A stretch of 64,000 nt of DNA from Ganoderma boninense (Eukaryota; Basidiomycota; Agaricomycetes; Polyporales; Polyporaceae), in NCBI GenBank assembly GCA_002900995.3, contig CM035313.1:620001-684000 (forward strand), read 5' to 3'. The notes under the pieces are model-generated. The model was not told where the DNA came from. It saw only the letters and a program-made list of their open reading frames with translations, and ran no database searches. The position numbers were made by a program, and so were the translations under genes. Positions 1-11,251 of the stretch are shown here, piece by piece. Each line of letters starts with the position of its first letter. Within the stretch, counting starts at the first letter, position 1.

Positions 1-1
1 A

Positions 2-1111
2 GCGGACGCTTGTAGCATCAACAAGCACGCTGAGGAGCTGAGAACCTACTTCGTCGCTCACGAGGGTAAGGAAGAGCTGTGCGTTACGGGGATCGGCTCG
101 CGGTATACGGTCGACTTTGGACGCTTGGCCATTCAGATGTCAAATCAAGTTCACAAGAACGTACGTGAGCGCGTTCAACCCTGTCAAGGCCCAAAATTCA
201 TCTCACATGTTCTCCTTAGGTCGTGGACAAGACCCTGGTCGAGTGGGTTCTTCCGGATTTCACGACGTCAACCCCCCAAGACGTCACGATCTGCTCCGTG
301 TTGTTGATGTCGACGCTGCAAAAGTACGCATCCTGTCCCCGTAACTAACACAGTCGAGGGATACTCACCAGATTCACTTGACAGGTACCTTGGGTTCACG
401 ATGTCGTTGATCTGTGGCATCCCCTCCGTCACCCTTGAAGGGGAGAAGGCGGACTGGGAGAAGCTTTGCAGGCGCCTCGACCGTCTACTAGAACTCGGCA
501 CTGAGCCTGAGCAATGGGCGGCCATGCTCCGCCCGATCTTGCGTCGGTTCATGGACGCGTTCGACGGGAACCCTGACATCGCGTTTTGGGAGCACGTCGT
601 GTATCGGAACAACAGGCTGTGCGGCCGCGACAGAATTTCGGGTTGGATCACTGCCTTCTGCGTGTGGGATGGGGATGGGAACTGGCTCGCCTCCGACCGT
701 AAGGCCAGCATAGCTGAGAGTGTGCCAGGCAGTGTCATGTCCCCAAGTACGCAAATTTTCTTCTTCTCAGTCCGAGTCCGAGTCCGTCGTGCAGAGAACG
801 GCATGCATCTGACATTGGTTTACTCCACTGTAGTGCCCGCACAGTCGTACTCCGACCCCGACTACACGCTGGATGGCGTCCCGTACTTCGCTTTGGACAT
901 GAAGGACGTTCCTGCTGGCTACAGCGAGGTCGACGTACTCGTCAACGACAACGGAGAGGAGTTCGATTGCAAGATGGTGTCTGGCCACGTTGCCTCTGCC
1001 GCTTCCAAGGCGGTCGAGGATGGAACATTCGACACTTTGAGTCCCGCGCCGCAATGGTTTCTATATGTGAAGGCAAACCAACAACGCCGGGGTTATGGGG
1101 GAGGTGACTGA
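2..1111 (+). CDS. DUF4419 domain protein, 3' part (5' end outside window)
   Basis: The C-terminal part of a fungal DUF4419 protein; no molecular function is established for this family. Three exons join cleanly: 2-160, 220-323 and 385 onward. The spliced reading carries the family's usual blocks: an N-terminal NKHAEELRTYFVAHEGK stretch, then LICGIPSVTLEG, WEKL, and a Trp-rich GWITAFCVWD segment. A further intron probably lies at about 749-831 (donor gtacgc, acceptor ctgtag), because the intervening residues are low-complexity VRVRVRR and removing it keeps the frame into a YSDPDYTLDGVPYFALDMKDVP-like block. The protein ends with KANQQRRGYGGGD. The first exon is cut by the window edge, so the start is missing. 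Identification rests on recognising the domain blocks; the exact splice of the last intron is inferred. Confidence 0.8.
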
Positions 1112-2330
1112 GCGATGGAAAGGTGTCAGGCACGGTTTCTCCTCATGAGGAAGGAGACAGCGACTCGGATTCAACTTTGGTTACCTGTATAATTATATAT
1201 TATGTTGCTTTCGCGAGATCACCCTATACCGCGGAAGGACAGGACTGCAGGCTGAATCGTTCTCGTCAGCACCGCCGCAGATCGTTTCGCCACACGAAAA
1301 AAAGCCCCGGGGCCAACGTTCAGATCCCATTATCAACTAAAGAATTCATTGAAGCCCTACCGGATGGGACAGCTCCCCCGACTTTTACTATCCTTCCAGC
1401 TGGTGCAGGAAACGGCATCGTGACGGTCTCCCCTAGGCTCGGACCGCTCGACCAGACCAGTCGGTCAGACCACGATCCACAGCAACAGCAACCACGACGG
1501 CCTCAGCGCCCAGGTATGTATTCCACCGAACTCTGATTGGCCAAGTACCCCAAGGACCTGAAGATGGACGGTGCTCAAAAGCCGCCCCGGACGGTCATGC
1601 ATATGGTAGCGCGATGCGTTCTCGGTGACGCGCGAACTGGTCCCCGCCACTCCACTTAAGGCATCCGCTCTTGCAGAACAGAGAGACAGATCCCGGTTTG
1701 ACAGACCGGATGCGTCCTCGGTGTCGTCCTCCCCCAGACGATGGGGCGAGGAAGCACTAGAGATCCTGCATTGTATATCGGACGTAAAAGCAGCTGCGCG
1801 TCATGGTCTAAATTCCGCCGTTGACCTTGCAACAACACAAGGGATTGTAATCAGTGAGCACCCATCAGCATTTTTATCCAACATGCTGGCTCATAACACG
1901 CGATGGGAGTCCTAAGGGCATCGAGTTGAGCCTACCGACAAAGCGTCTGTGATAGCTCGGGCTCTGGGAACCAGAAGCTGTCCCCGGAAACAAAAATTAC
2001 CGAGGACCTTCCACCAGACGCCTCTAAGGTCAAAGAATAAGTTTGACGTACCTCTCCACTGTAAATTGGTAGGGCATGAGCGAGTGGCGAGAGGCTTCAG
2101 CATAGCATATACGCAGGCAAAACGATCAACGAAGGGGGCGCGAAGACCACGTTTAGCCGGCAGGCCCCATATCATCTGCAGGTACGGCAAGCAGGAAGGG
2201 TAGGACGATATAGGCACAAGGAACTGTCGCTCACAGCTGAAGTCTGTGGTCACAGAGCAGCGACGATGATGCTTGGGTATAATCCGTTAAATAAGCACTG
2301 CGTACACGTTGCTGGGCCGACGGAGCGAGC
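1112..2330. other. Intergenic stretch, no gene recognised
   Basis: Only short ORFs in all frames, none with recognisable domains or convincing splice partners. It lies between two genes whose 3' ends face each other (convergent), so it should hold both terminators. A short AT-rich patch (ataattatatatta) near 1190 is the only compositional feature. Confidence 0.5.
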
Positions 2331-2994
2331 TCAAAGCTCCTGGTGCGAACCCTGGGAGTCGAGCTTGACGAGCTCAACGTCGAAGACGAGGGCGGAGTTG
2401 GCAGGGATGACGCTGCCAAAGCCGCGCGAGCCTGCATAACGTTCAAACTCAGTGCGGAAGAGGGGGATTCAACGGGATGCAACGCACCGTACGCCATGGT
2501 GGAGGGGATAGTCAGGGTGCGCTTCTCGCCCTGGCACATTCCCTTCAAACCCTCCTCCCAGCCGCTGATGACCTGGTAGGCCCCGACTGCGCTCCGTGCG
2601 TTAGCATACACGACAGTATATTTCGATTGATACTCACGAGTGACAGGGAAAGTCTGTCCGCGGTCCAAGCTGAGGAAAAGAGGGAGCCGGGGTGAACTTT
2701 TCGCCGTATGCGTCATAGAAAGAGCGCTACCTTGAGTCGAACTTGTTACCGTTCGTCCAGAGCTTCCCCGTCTACAGGCAAATGTCAGTATTGTCGTAGT
2801 GGCACAAAGTGGGTTCCTGGACTGACGTAGTGCATATGAAGCTTGTCGCCCTTCTGAGCCGTAACCGTGCAGTCCTCCGGGACGAAGGTGCGGTCGATCT
2901 TGAGCTCGGTGGGCTGGGCCGCGGCCTCATCGGCGCTAGCACCGAGGGCGAGCATGAGCATGGAAACGCAAGCGATAACACGAGTGAAGATCAT
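2331..2994 (-). CDS. FKB2: FKBP-type peptidyl-prolyl isomerase, ER lumenal (FKBP2/FKBP13 type)
   Basis: Cis-trans prolyl isomerase expected in the ER lumen. Five exons (about 2827-2994, 2731-2771, 2638-2669, 2488-2586, 2331-2436) splice in phase. The product starts with a signal peptide (MIFTRVIACVSMLMLALGASA). A complete FKBP domain follows: HMHYTGKLWTNGNKFDSS, LDRGQTFPVTLGAYQVISGW, EGLKGMCQGEKRTLTIP, MAYGSRGFGSVIPANS and ALVFDVELVKL. The GWEEGL and YGSRG blocks carry the usual pocket residues. It ends SHQEL, a variant of the HDEL/KDEL retrieval signal. Length, about 140 aa, matches fungal FKBP2. The start codon is the one directly before the signal peptide. It is transcribed divergently from the ribosomal protein L39 gene 257 bp away. 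Confidence 0.93.
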
Positions 2995-3251
2995 CGTCGT
3001 AAAACTGAAGCGTAAATGTAGAAACAGACAGCAAGGCGGAGAGTACAGAGGCAGGGAGACGGGAACACAGCTGGGAGCAGGCGCGTCGCGACACGTCGCG
3101 TTTCCCATCACCACCCGTGGGAGTGTGCACGTGATACACTTCCTCTTTGGGGGCTTAGTCAGAACTGTACAGAGGCCTTTCGGGTTGCTAACCTTATTTT
3201 TCCTCCCCTTTCCACCAACCGCCGACGCCCCCGCGAACGACACCGACAACG
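2995..3251. promoter_or_regulatory. Shared divergent promoter region of FKBP2 and RPL39
   Basis: 257 bp separate the two divergent start codons, so this spacer must contain both core promoters and 5' leaders. A pyrimidine-rich tract lies just before the L39 start, as is common at ribosomal protein genes. No specific factor site is assigned. Confidence 0.5.
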
Positions 3252-3618
3252 ATGGTATGTCCCTCCCACCCGCTCATACAGCTACCTCGAGACTACGGCT
3301 GAGGAATACATGCTGATTCTGCATAATTGTATGTGTAGCCTTCTCAAAAGACCTTCCGCACGAAGCGCATTCTCGCCAAGGCTTCCCGCCAGAACCGGTG
3401 AGTAACACTCGACAGGGCTGGAGAGCAGAGCAGCAAGGATTCTGAGATGCATGTGTTAGCCCCATTCCCCAATGGTTCCGCCTGAAGTCGGATACCAAAA
3501 TCCAGGTGCGTCCCGTCCAATCATGACGACTCTTGCCGTCCCCTTACACATACCATTTGCACCTCCCCAGTACAACGCCAAGCGCCGCCACTGGAGGCGC
3601 ACCAAGCTCAACATCTAG
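3252..3618 (+). CDS. RPL39: 60S ribosomal protein L39 (eL39)
   Basis: Small basic protein of the large ribosomal subunit lining the exit tunnel. Four exons: 3252-3254 (only the ATG), 3339-3397, 3460-3505 and 3571-3618. Spliced, they give the full 51-residue eL39: MPSQKTFRTKRILAKASRQN, then RPIPQWFRLKSDTKIQ, YNAKRRHWRRTKLNI. All junctions are GT-AG and in phase, and the length is the family's usual 50-51 residues. The first intron interrupts the gene directly after the initiator codon, so no ORF caller would see this gene. Intron placement after ATG is common in fungal ribosomal protein genes. Confidence 0.97.
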
Positions 3619-4410
3619 GCTGTCTACACTCAGCTCTGTGCCGCTCGCCAGCCGCACCGCTGTTGTAGTTGTATCGGGAGCCCAGAGGGGGGAGGAGGAC
3701 ACCTGAAGGGCGGTCAGACAGGCGACCGGACCCCGCACGCACCATCAAGACTTCGCATCCGCATCGTCGCGCATTCACGCTCACATGTATCGCTCTGTTA
3801 TTGGCCTATGGCATCACTGCTAAAACGTCCGCATGCGCTATGATACTTTTTCCATCTCCGTGTGGACGATTGTCCTGTGCGACGATTCCGGTGGCCTCTC
3901 TTGAAGTATGGCTGCAGTCTTCTGTCACTATCCGCATTCAATAAGGGGCCTGAATTCATAACTGCTTCCGAATGCGGGTCTACCAGGAATCAGGATATCA
4001 ACGTCCAGTCAGAAGGGAACGACTGTGTCCTGAGAGCGCTAAATGAATTCTCGTTTTCCTCCAATAAAATTGGCTTCCGGACTCGAATCCCGTAGCCGCA
4101 TAGTATGCTACTGTATGCTGTCTCTGCTCAGCTGTTCTGAGTGCTCATGTTTCCGCTATGCTTTCTCCCTCGTCCTGCCTTTGGCTTCAGGAACCCGCTG
4201 GCCACAATCACGGGCCCCAACATGAACAAACAACCCTCGTCCACGTGGGGACCTCGACCCTATGACACGCCACGCGTTACTGGCATCCCCCATCCTCGCA
4301 TTGTACACGTATCTCGCCTATAGCTAGCCATCGGGTCCCTGGTACAGGCCCTTTGTGCACTATAATACTCTCTGGTCCCACAATCTTACGACTACACCGT
4401 CTCGGACAAC
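3619..4410. other. Intergenic stretch between RPL39 and GET1
   Basis: Short unrelated ORFs only; no domain or splice pattern recognised. Contains the L39 3' end and the GET1 promoter. A tataatactc element around 4361 lies about 50 bp upstream of the GET1 ATG. Confidence 0.45.
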
Positions 4411-5534
4411 ATGGCACTCATGGCGATGCTCTTCGCTCTTGTCTTCGTCACAGAGCTAATATCTTGGATAGGACAAAGTGTCCTGCTAGAATTCGTGCGT
4501 CGCTCCTCCTACCTGCTACCCCGGAGGATGAGTTTCGACGTGCTGACGATTTGCCTACCACCGCGCTGCGGTTCGCCTGCGTCACGCATCGCGCATGGGT
4601 GTGGGAAATGCGGGGTGCAGTTCTACGCCCTATACTTGCGCATATTCTACGGCTCGGCAGTAGCGCGGCAAAAGCAGCTCAAGTCCGAGATCCTGCTGAA
4701 CAAGAAGGAGCTCCTGCAGACGAGCGCGCAGGACCAGTTCGCGAAGTGGGCGAAGCTGAGGAGGAGCGTGGACAAGGGTCTCGCGGACCTCGAGAAGCTC
4801 AGTGAGTCTCCATCCTCTCTCTCCCTCTCTCTGCTCGCACCCCTTCCCCTTCCCCCAAGTCCACCCCGGACCGCGTGAATATCCACGTCCACGTCCTAGG
4901 TCTAAACGCACCTTGCATATCCTCCTGCGATCTTCCCCCGTGCGTGCCATGCTAACCCCTGCCCCCCTCCTCTCTCCCTCTCCCACACGCAGACAGCGAG
5001 CTCGCGACGGCGCGGACCGCGTTCTCGCTCAAGTTCAATAGCGCGCTGTGGGTGATGACGACGGGCCTGCAGTTCGCGGTCGGGTGGTGGTTCCGCAAGG
5101 CCGCGGTGTTCTACCTCCCCCCCGGCTGGTTCGGGCCCCTGACGTGGTGGCTCGCGCTGCCCTTCGCGCCCGCGGGCGCCGTCTCGTGCGGCGTGTGGCA
5201 AATGGCGTGCAGGCGCGTCATCAAGGTCGGCGAGCGCGTCGTGCGCGAGGTCATGAGCCCCAGCCCGAGTTCGAGTGCGAGTGCGAGTGCCACTAGTCCC
5301 GGTGAGTCTGTCGCGCATTTGCTGGTTTCTGGTTTCTTGGGTCTTCTTGGACGGAGTGTTCCGTCGGCCGAAGTTCCGGGGAAGGGGGGTTTTCCGCGGC
5401 CCGCTTCCGTCGGCGGCCGCACCCGACCTGCGTCGCTCGGCGCTCTGGCCGCTGCTCTCCGGCCTCGGGGCTGGGTGCGAGCGGGGACAAGACGGGAGTG
5501 CGGGAGTGCACGATGCCGACCGCGAACGGGCTAG
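4411..5534 (+). CDS. GET1: GET1/WRB-like tail-anchored protein insertion receptor subunit
   Basis: ER membrane subunit that with GET2 receives tail-anchored proteins from the GET3 ATPase. Exons 4411-4494, 4621-4801 and 4993 onward splice in phase. The order is that of the family: N-terminal TM segment ([20 protein letters not shown]), a cytosolic charged coiled coil ([55 protein letters not shown]), then two TM segments ([17 protein letters not shown] and [20 protein letters not shown]). The coiled coil with AKWAKLRR is the GET3-binding hallmark. The C-terminus is uncertain: after VVREVMS comes a Ser/Ala run from a gagtgc microsatellite, and a possible donor (ggtgagtct) near 5300 may end this exon early. 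I extend to the first in-frame stop at 5534, but the real end may lie near 5300 with another small exon. Confidence 0.88.
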
Positions 5535-7354
5535 CGCGCCCTCCGACGGAACTGGCGTGGATGGGACATACTTTTTGGAGCGGAACGCTGACCTCGACTT
5601 GTCTTGACTTTTGCATGCTTCGGCGTTGTGTCCGGCTCGGCGGGCCCGCGTCGCGTGTCGCGGATCTCGCTTTCCGGGGGGCCAGGATCAGCGTCGGAAC
5701 GGGAGAGGAAAGCCACGGAGGCGCAGGATGCGGCGAAGAAGAGCGAGTAAAGAGGCGTGTAAAAGGCGAGAGAGGGCTGATGGCTGACTCAGGGATGCTC
5801 TGGAGAGGGGAGAAGGTGCGGAACGACGCCGCCGTTGTGCAGCTGAGCGTGCATGCATGTAGAATCATTGGACGAGAGAGCCACATCGTTATCGAACGCG
5901 CGAGCGCGATCATCGGGGTCGCCGCGGAACGCGATGCAGCACGAACCGTTTCCTTTCTCTCGCAAGGCTTCGAACGAGGTACGTAACGCACCCCCTTCGC
6001 CGATACGTACCTTCTCCAGGCCCGTTCGGCGGGGAACGTCGCGCTCGGTCACGCAGCGCACGCGGCGCGCAGTATGGCAGGACTTCTAGGAGTTTAGGCG
6101 GACGAAGACGGTACTGTTATGGTCAAGCTTGCGCGGTGGGGAGCCCGGAGTTGCGCACTGGGTTCCCTCGCGCGAATAGAGTTGTGAGATCCAGGCTTTA
6201 AACGTTCCGGCCGGGGTTCCGCATCACCAGAACGACTGAGGGGGGGCCAGTATGCCGTTCCGACAACTGGTTCATATCGTCGCCATGCCCCGAACGCGAG
6301 CGTGCGGAATGGAGACGGCCTTGGGAGCTTGAGCCTCGGCCTGTGCAGGGAGGTTGATGAGGGAGCGGCCGTTCTGGTGAGCATGCCGATTCAAACTTCC
6401 GGATACTTGAACGGTGGCATAGGTCCTCCAGCTCCGCATGCGATGGGAATGGTTTAATGCACCAGTCTTCCGGGTGTTCGCAAGGTAACACGGGTCACAA
6501 GCTGGTTGAGTCCGATCGAATGGCCCGTCTTGGCGTAGTGGCCGTGATGCCAGCCCAATATGTACTAAGTCCATGTGGACTTTCGGGGGCCGAAGGCGTT
6601 CCTGCTAAGGACGGTAAGTAACGCTGCTTTTGTCGAGACTTCCGCTCGTCGTACTTTAACTTAGTAGAATGTGACATTTGACATGCCGTTATCGATTCAA
6701 GGTCAAGGAACCCAGCTGGTCCGCCCTTTATCTAAGCGGGCGTTCGCACACATTCCGGGAAACTCCAGAACCCGGGCCCATGATTCACGCGGGAACGTGG
6801 TACCAAACGCCGAGGCCCCCGTTGCCGTTTCGGGCAGAGGTTCCGACAGCCCGAGATGTTCGAGCTGCTGGAGCGTGGAGAGCCGTGACGGATCAGTTGG
6901 AATTCAGACAGTGCGGGGTGCGGGGAGATGGATGACATTCACGAGGGCCGTCCGGTGCGTCTCGTTTCTGAGCCGGAAAGGAGCCCCGCACAGGGGATGC
7001 AGAGGAGATTTCCAATGCGCGGAGGGAGTATTGCGAGCGAGGTTGGGACGGCCGCGGGCTGGCGTGTGGGCTGGAGTGCTCCGTGTGGCCTGCCGCGCGG
7101 GCGCTCGAGGACAGCGACGGAGGAGGGGTTCCGGGGTCCACCGCCTCCCCTCGCCCAAAGAAGCAAGCATGTGAATGCGGGTGCAGCGAAATGACGTCCA
7201 TGGGTCACAGTCGACGCGTTCGGTGTCGCGGGGAGCCGCCACTACTTATACGCCACCCCAGGGCTTCCCCATGGACCAGCTCCTATCTCTGCCCTCCCTC
7301 TCTCGCTCATCCACACTCACACTACGCTCGACACTTGACACTTGACATTCTACC
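5535..7354. other. Long intergenic stretch upstream of malate synthase
   Basis: 1.8 kb with many overlapping short ORFs on both strands and no recognised protein, typical of GC-rich noncoding sequence. The last 120 bp are probably the malate synthase promoter/leader: cttatacgcc near 7245, then a pyrimidine-rich tract (7270-7350) up to taccATGG at the start codon. Confidence 0.5.
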
Positions 7355-9271
7355 ATGGTCCAAGGCGTCCAGATCCACTCCACCCAGGCGCAGGACGCGC
7401 AGGCGCAGATCCTCACCGAGGACGCCCTCAAGTTCATTGCTGCCCTCCACAGGACCTTCGAATCCACCCGTCAGAGCCTCCTCGTCGCCCGCGAGGCCGC
7501 ACAGCAGCGTCTCGATGCCGGCCAGCCGCTCGACTTCCCCGCCGAGACCAAACACATCCGCGCCGACCCCTCCTGGCTCTGCGCCCCTCCTGGCCCCGGC
7601 CTCGAGGACAGGCGCGTTGAGATCACCGGCCCTCCTGAGCGCAAGATGGTCATCAACGCGCTGAACAGCGGCGCGAAGACGTTCATGGCTGACTTCGAAG
7701 GTACGTGTTTGTTCCATATGTTCCTGAGATGACCGAGGAGACGGAGAGGGGCTGACGGATGGTCATTCCCTGAAGACGCGTCTTCGCCGACGTTCGCGAA
7801 CATGGTTCAGGGCCAGGTCAACCTCCGAGACGCGATCCGCCGCCAAATCGACTTCGAGTCTGGCGGCAAGCCCTACAAACTCAGCGAAAAGCCCGCCGTC
7901 CTGATCGTCCGGTAAGCATACACGACGTCGAGAAGTTCGTTTTGGCTCGCTGACCTCCTATATGCGCAGTCCCCGTGGATGGCACCTGGACGAGCCGCGC
8001 GTTACCGTCGACAACACCCCCGTCTCGGGGTCCCTGTTCGACTTCGCGCTCTACTTCTTCCACAACGGGCAGGAGCTCGTGAAGCGCGGGCTCGGCCCGT
8101 ACTTCTACCTCCCGAAGATGGAGCACTACCTCGAGGCCCGCCTCTGGAACGACGTCTTCAACTTCTCGCAGTCGTACATCGGCATGACGTGCGGCACCAT
8201 CCGCGCGACCGTCCTCATCGAGACGCTCCCTGCTGCGTTCCAGATGGAGGAGATCCTGTTCGAGCTCCGGACGCACTCTGCTGGCTTGAACTGCGGTCGG
8301 TGAGTATCTGGCGAGCAACATGAACCAGGTCAGACAACTTACGGGCATGTTTTCAGCTGGGATTACATCTTCAGCTTCATCAAGAGGCGTCGTGCTGACC
8401 GGAGCGCTGTGCTTCCGGATCGCAAGGACGTCACGATGGAGGTTGGCTTCATGGATGCCTACGTCCGCCTCCTCATCCAGACCTGCCACAGGTAAGCTTT
8501 TCTCGCCAGGAAGAGTGCGCATATACTCACTGAGTGCATACAGGCGGAGAGTCGCTGCCATGGGTGGCATGTCCGCACAGATCCCAATTAAAAACGACCC
8601 ACAGGCCAACGAGGTCGCGATGGCCAAGGTCCGCGCTGACAAGCTCCGTGAGGTCACCAATGGCCACGACGGCACTTGGATCGCCCACCCCCTCATTAAC
8701 CAGATCGCCATGGAGATCTTCAACAAGCACATGCTCGGCCCCCACCAGGTTAGTCTCCGAGATTCACTGTGCAGAGATGTAGTTATTGACGACATCACCA
8801 CAGTACCACGTCCGGAGAGAGGACGTCAAGGTCGCAGCCGCAGACCTCCTGAACACAAAGGTCCCCGGCAAAATCACTGTCGACGGCTTGAAGTCGAACG
8901 TCTCGACGTCGCTCGGCTACAGCGCTGCTTGGCTAGGAGGAAACGGCTGCATTCCGCTCCATTGGCTCATGGAGGACGCCGCGACGGCGGAGATCACGCG
9001 GGTGCAGCTCTGGCAGTACTGCAAGTACGGCATCCGGACGTCGGACACGGGCGAGGTGATCACCGCGCAGTGGATCGACCGGCTCGTGGACGAGATCGCG
9101 CCGACGCTCAAGAGCGCGATGCTGACGGAGGAGAACCTGGACATTGTGTCCAAGTACCTCAAGGCGCAGGTGCGCAAGGAGTGGCCGAGCGAGTTCCTGA
9201 CGAGCGACCTCATGGGCTACCTCGCCGTGCGCGACGGGTGCCCCGCCGCGTGGCAGCGGAGCGTGCTGTGA
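7355..9271 (+). CDS. MLS1: Malate synthase (glyoxylate cycle)
   Basis: Condenses glyoxylate and acetyl-CoA to malate in the glyoxylate bypass. Six exons (7355-7700, 7776-7911, 7970-8299, 8357-8491, 8544-8748, 8804-9271) sum to 1,620 nt, giving 539 aa, the normal size of the plant/fungal type A enzyme. Visible landmarks are [47 protein letters not shown], the signature [50 protein letters not shown] and the C-terminal [19 protein letters not shown]. The family signature usually has an acidic or amide residue two before GLN's His (R-[DENQ]-H); here it reads RTH. The protein ends AWQRSVL, so no canonical peroxisomal PTS1 tripeptide (SKL-like) is present. The start has an ACCATGG context. Confidence 0.97.
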
Positions 9272-10137
9272 GCGGTGCTGTCTCAGGGACGTTGGGATCT
9301 TGAGGGACGGTACTGGTCTTGCGCTCGGACGGTTTTTAGGCAGTTTTCCTTGCCCCCGATGATGGTCATCACTAGCTAGTAGTCGTACTTGTAGCAATAT
9401 TCGCTGTCTTGGTTTGTCCGCCGTCATCGTCGTCGCTTTCATTGTACATTAGGAACATCTGAATTTAACTCTGCCGGAAACATACTCGTGCCCATCTGAT
9501 GTTGTTCTGAGGAGTGAGAGAGTTCTCAGGCGAGCCTCCGCCAGTGCGGCTGACGAGAGTACCAAAGTCGCACTGGCAGGCGGAAGATGCACCCTCGCGG
9601 TCCTGTATTCACTGAGTGTTCAACGTTGGGGTATCATATGGGCATTTTCGCCAGATCCCCCCTTGCCACTTGAATATTAAATCGGAGCACAGAGTGGGCA
9701 ATGTCCGTGGAGTCTCAGGGAGGTGAGTAGCAACGGCCCGCTCATTAGGGTTCCAGAGTGGATGGTGACGTAAAAATAACTTGCCCTGTCGTTTCCTTTT
9801 ACAGAAAGATAAGATTGGCGCCGTGCTTGGATTGGACCGATTGATGGCACGTGTGATCCATCATCCTCTCGCTCAAGCTCCACTGCAGCCCTACGTATGC
9901 TTGGTCCCCTTCGCCTTGTCCTCATCCCTCATGCCCCCCCGCTCTAACCCTCAAGTACACAATCGCTCTGAGGACGCAGCGAACTCTGACCAATCCGGAA
10001 TAATGTCAAGACACGTGAACTTGAAGCGGATAACGCTGACATCGAAGAAGAACTGGTGGATGGGTGGGTGCCGCCAGTCCTCCTTGAATTGCTCAACCTC
10101 AAGACCGCATACATGCCTCCGAAAGCATAGTTGAACT
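9272..10137. other. Intergenic / candidate 5' exons of the following kinase gene
   Basis: Holds the malate synthase 3' end. From about 9702 there are exon-like pieces: an ATG at 9702 reading MSVESQG up to a gtgagt donor, then a piece reading DKIGAVLGLDRLMARVIHHP, and another reading ELEADNADIEEELVD before a gtgggt donor near 10062. Its acceptor catag at 10131 leads into the kinase frame. The pieces do not join into one open frame because of an in-frame taa near 10003, so the 5' end is unresolved. Confidence 0.35.
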
Positions 10138-11251
10138 CAACGAAGAGGATGAAAAGCCTCCCAACTCCGCTATTCCTCCCGGAACGGAGGAGACTCTCGT
10201 CAACGAACCTCACAGAACGCCGAAACAGTTTCACCGCATTACCCCGCGGACATACGAGACGACCTCGCATGCGTCCAATCCCATCTACCAGCCACCCACG
10301 AACCCAGCCTCTATATTCTCCTTCCCCACTCCCACATCATATTCCGCACCACCGAATCCGACGCAGAGCCTTGCGCCAACCGCGTCCGGCTCCGCGTCGG
10401 AGCTGTTCAAGTGCGTCGTGAAGAAGCCGAATGTGGTGCAGCTCGAGATCAACGGCGAGATGCAGTCGAACGCGCGGGACGTGACGACGCAGTTCCTCGC
10501 CGAACTACGCGTGTACACGACCGTCGCGCGGCACCGCAACATCTGCGCGTTCCTCGGCTCGCTCGAGAACGTCGGCATGGTGCTCGAGTACCTCGAGGGC
10601 CGCACGCTCTTCGACGTCATCCGCGCGCACCAGCACGCCCTCCCGCGCGCGCAGAAGGTCGACTACCACAACCAGCTCCTCGACGGCCTCACGCACCTCC
10701 ACGCGTACGGCTTCAGCCACGGGGACCTCTCCCTGCTCAACATCCAGGTCACGCACGGCTCGGACACCATCAAGCTGTTCGATTTCGGGCGGTCCGTGTC
10801 CGCAGACTCGGTGTATGCGTCGCCCGACGACCCGTACGACGACGAGCCGCCGCCCTCGCCGCCCCCCACGGCGCCGCTGCGCATGAACTCGCGCTTCGCG
10901 CAGAAGGCCCCCGCCCTGGCTCTTGCGGCGCCCGCGCCCGCGCGCAAGGTCGAGCGCATATACCCGGGGACGCGGCCGTTCTCCGCGCCCGAGATCCTGC
11001 GCGGGGAGTGCACGGACGCGCGGCTCGCGGACGCGTACAGCTTCGGGATGATCCTCGTGTGCCTGGACCGCTGCGAGCTCGTCGACGTGAAGCCGTGGGA
11101 CCAGCGCAAGGACAAGCTCCCGAAGGGCTTCCTCGACGGGCTCGAGGTGTTCGGGGACCGCTGTCCGGGCTACCTGAAGAGGTGCGACCAGGGGCGGCGC
11201 AGGCTGCTGTATGAGGACATGATGGCCGTCGATGCGTCTATGGCCGCGTGA
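10138..11251 (+). CDS. Protein kinase-like protein with HGD-type catalytic loop (5' end unresolved)
   Basis: Kinase-fold protein. A Pro/Ser-rich lead (KQFHRITPRTYE, then FSFPTPTSYSAPPNP) precedes the domain. The N-lobe reads FKCVVKKPNVVQLEINGE, and FLAELRVYTTVARHRNICAF resembles the αC region. The hinge is GMVLEYLEGRTLFDVI. The catalytic loop is GFSHGDLSLLNI, so the usual HRD is HGD but the Asp and the downstream Asn are kept. The DFG is intact in IKLFDFGRSV. A 50-residue Pro/Ala-rich insertion follows where the activation segment should be, then FSAPEILRGE and a DAYSFGMILVCL helix F segment with Asp conserved. It belongs with fungal atypical kinases; substrate unknown. The true start lies upstream in exons I could not join, and a 314-aa antisense ORF over it is a composition shadow. 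Confidence 0.72.

Noticed and set aside
7881..8801. 306-codon minus-strand ORF over malate synthase
   Set aside because: Runs across the exons and introns of a well-supported malate synthase gene on the opposite strand.
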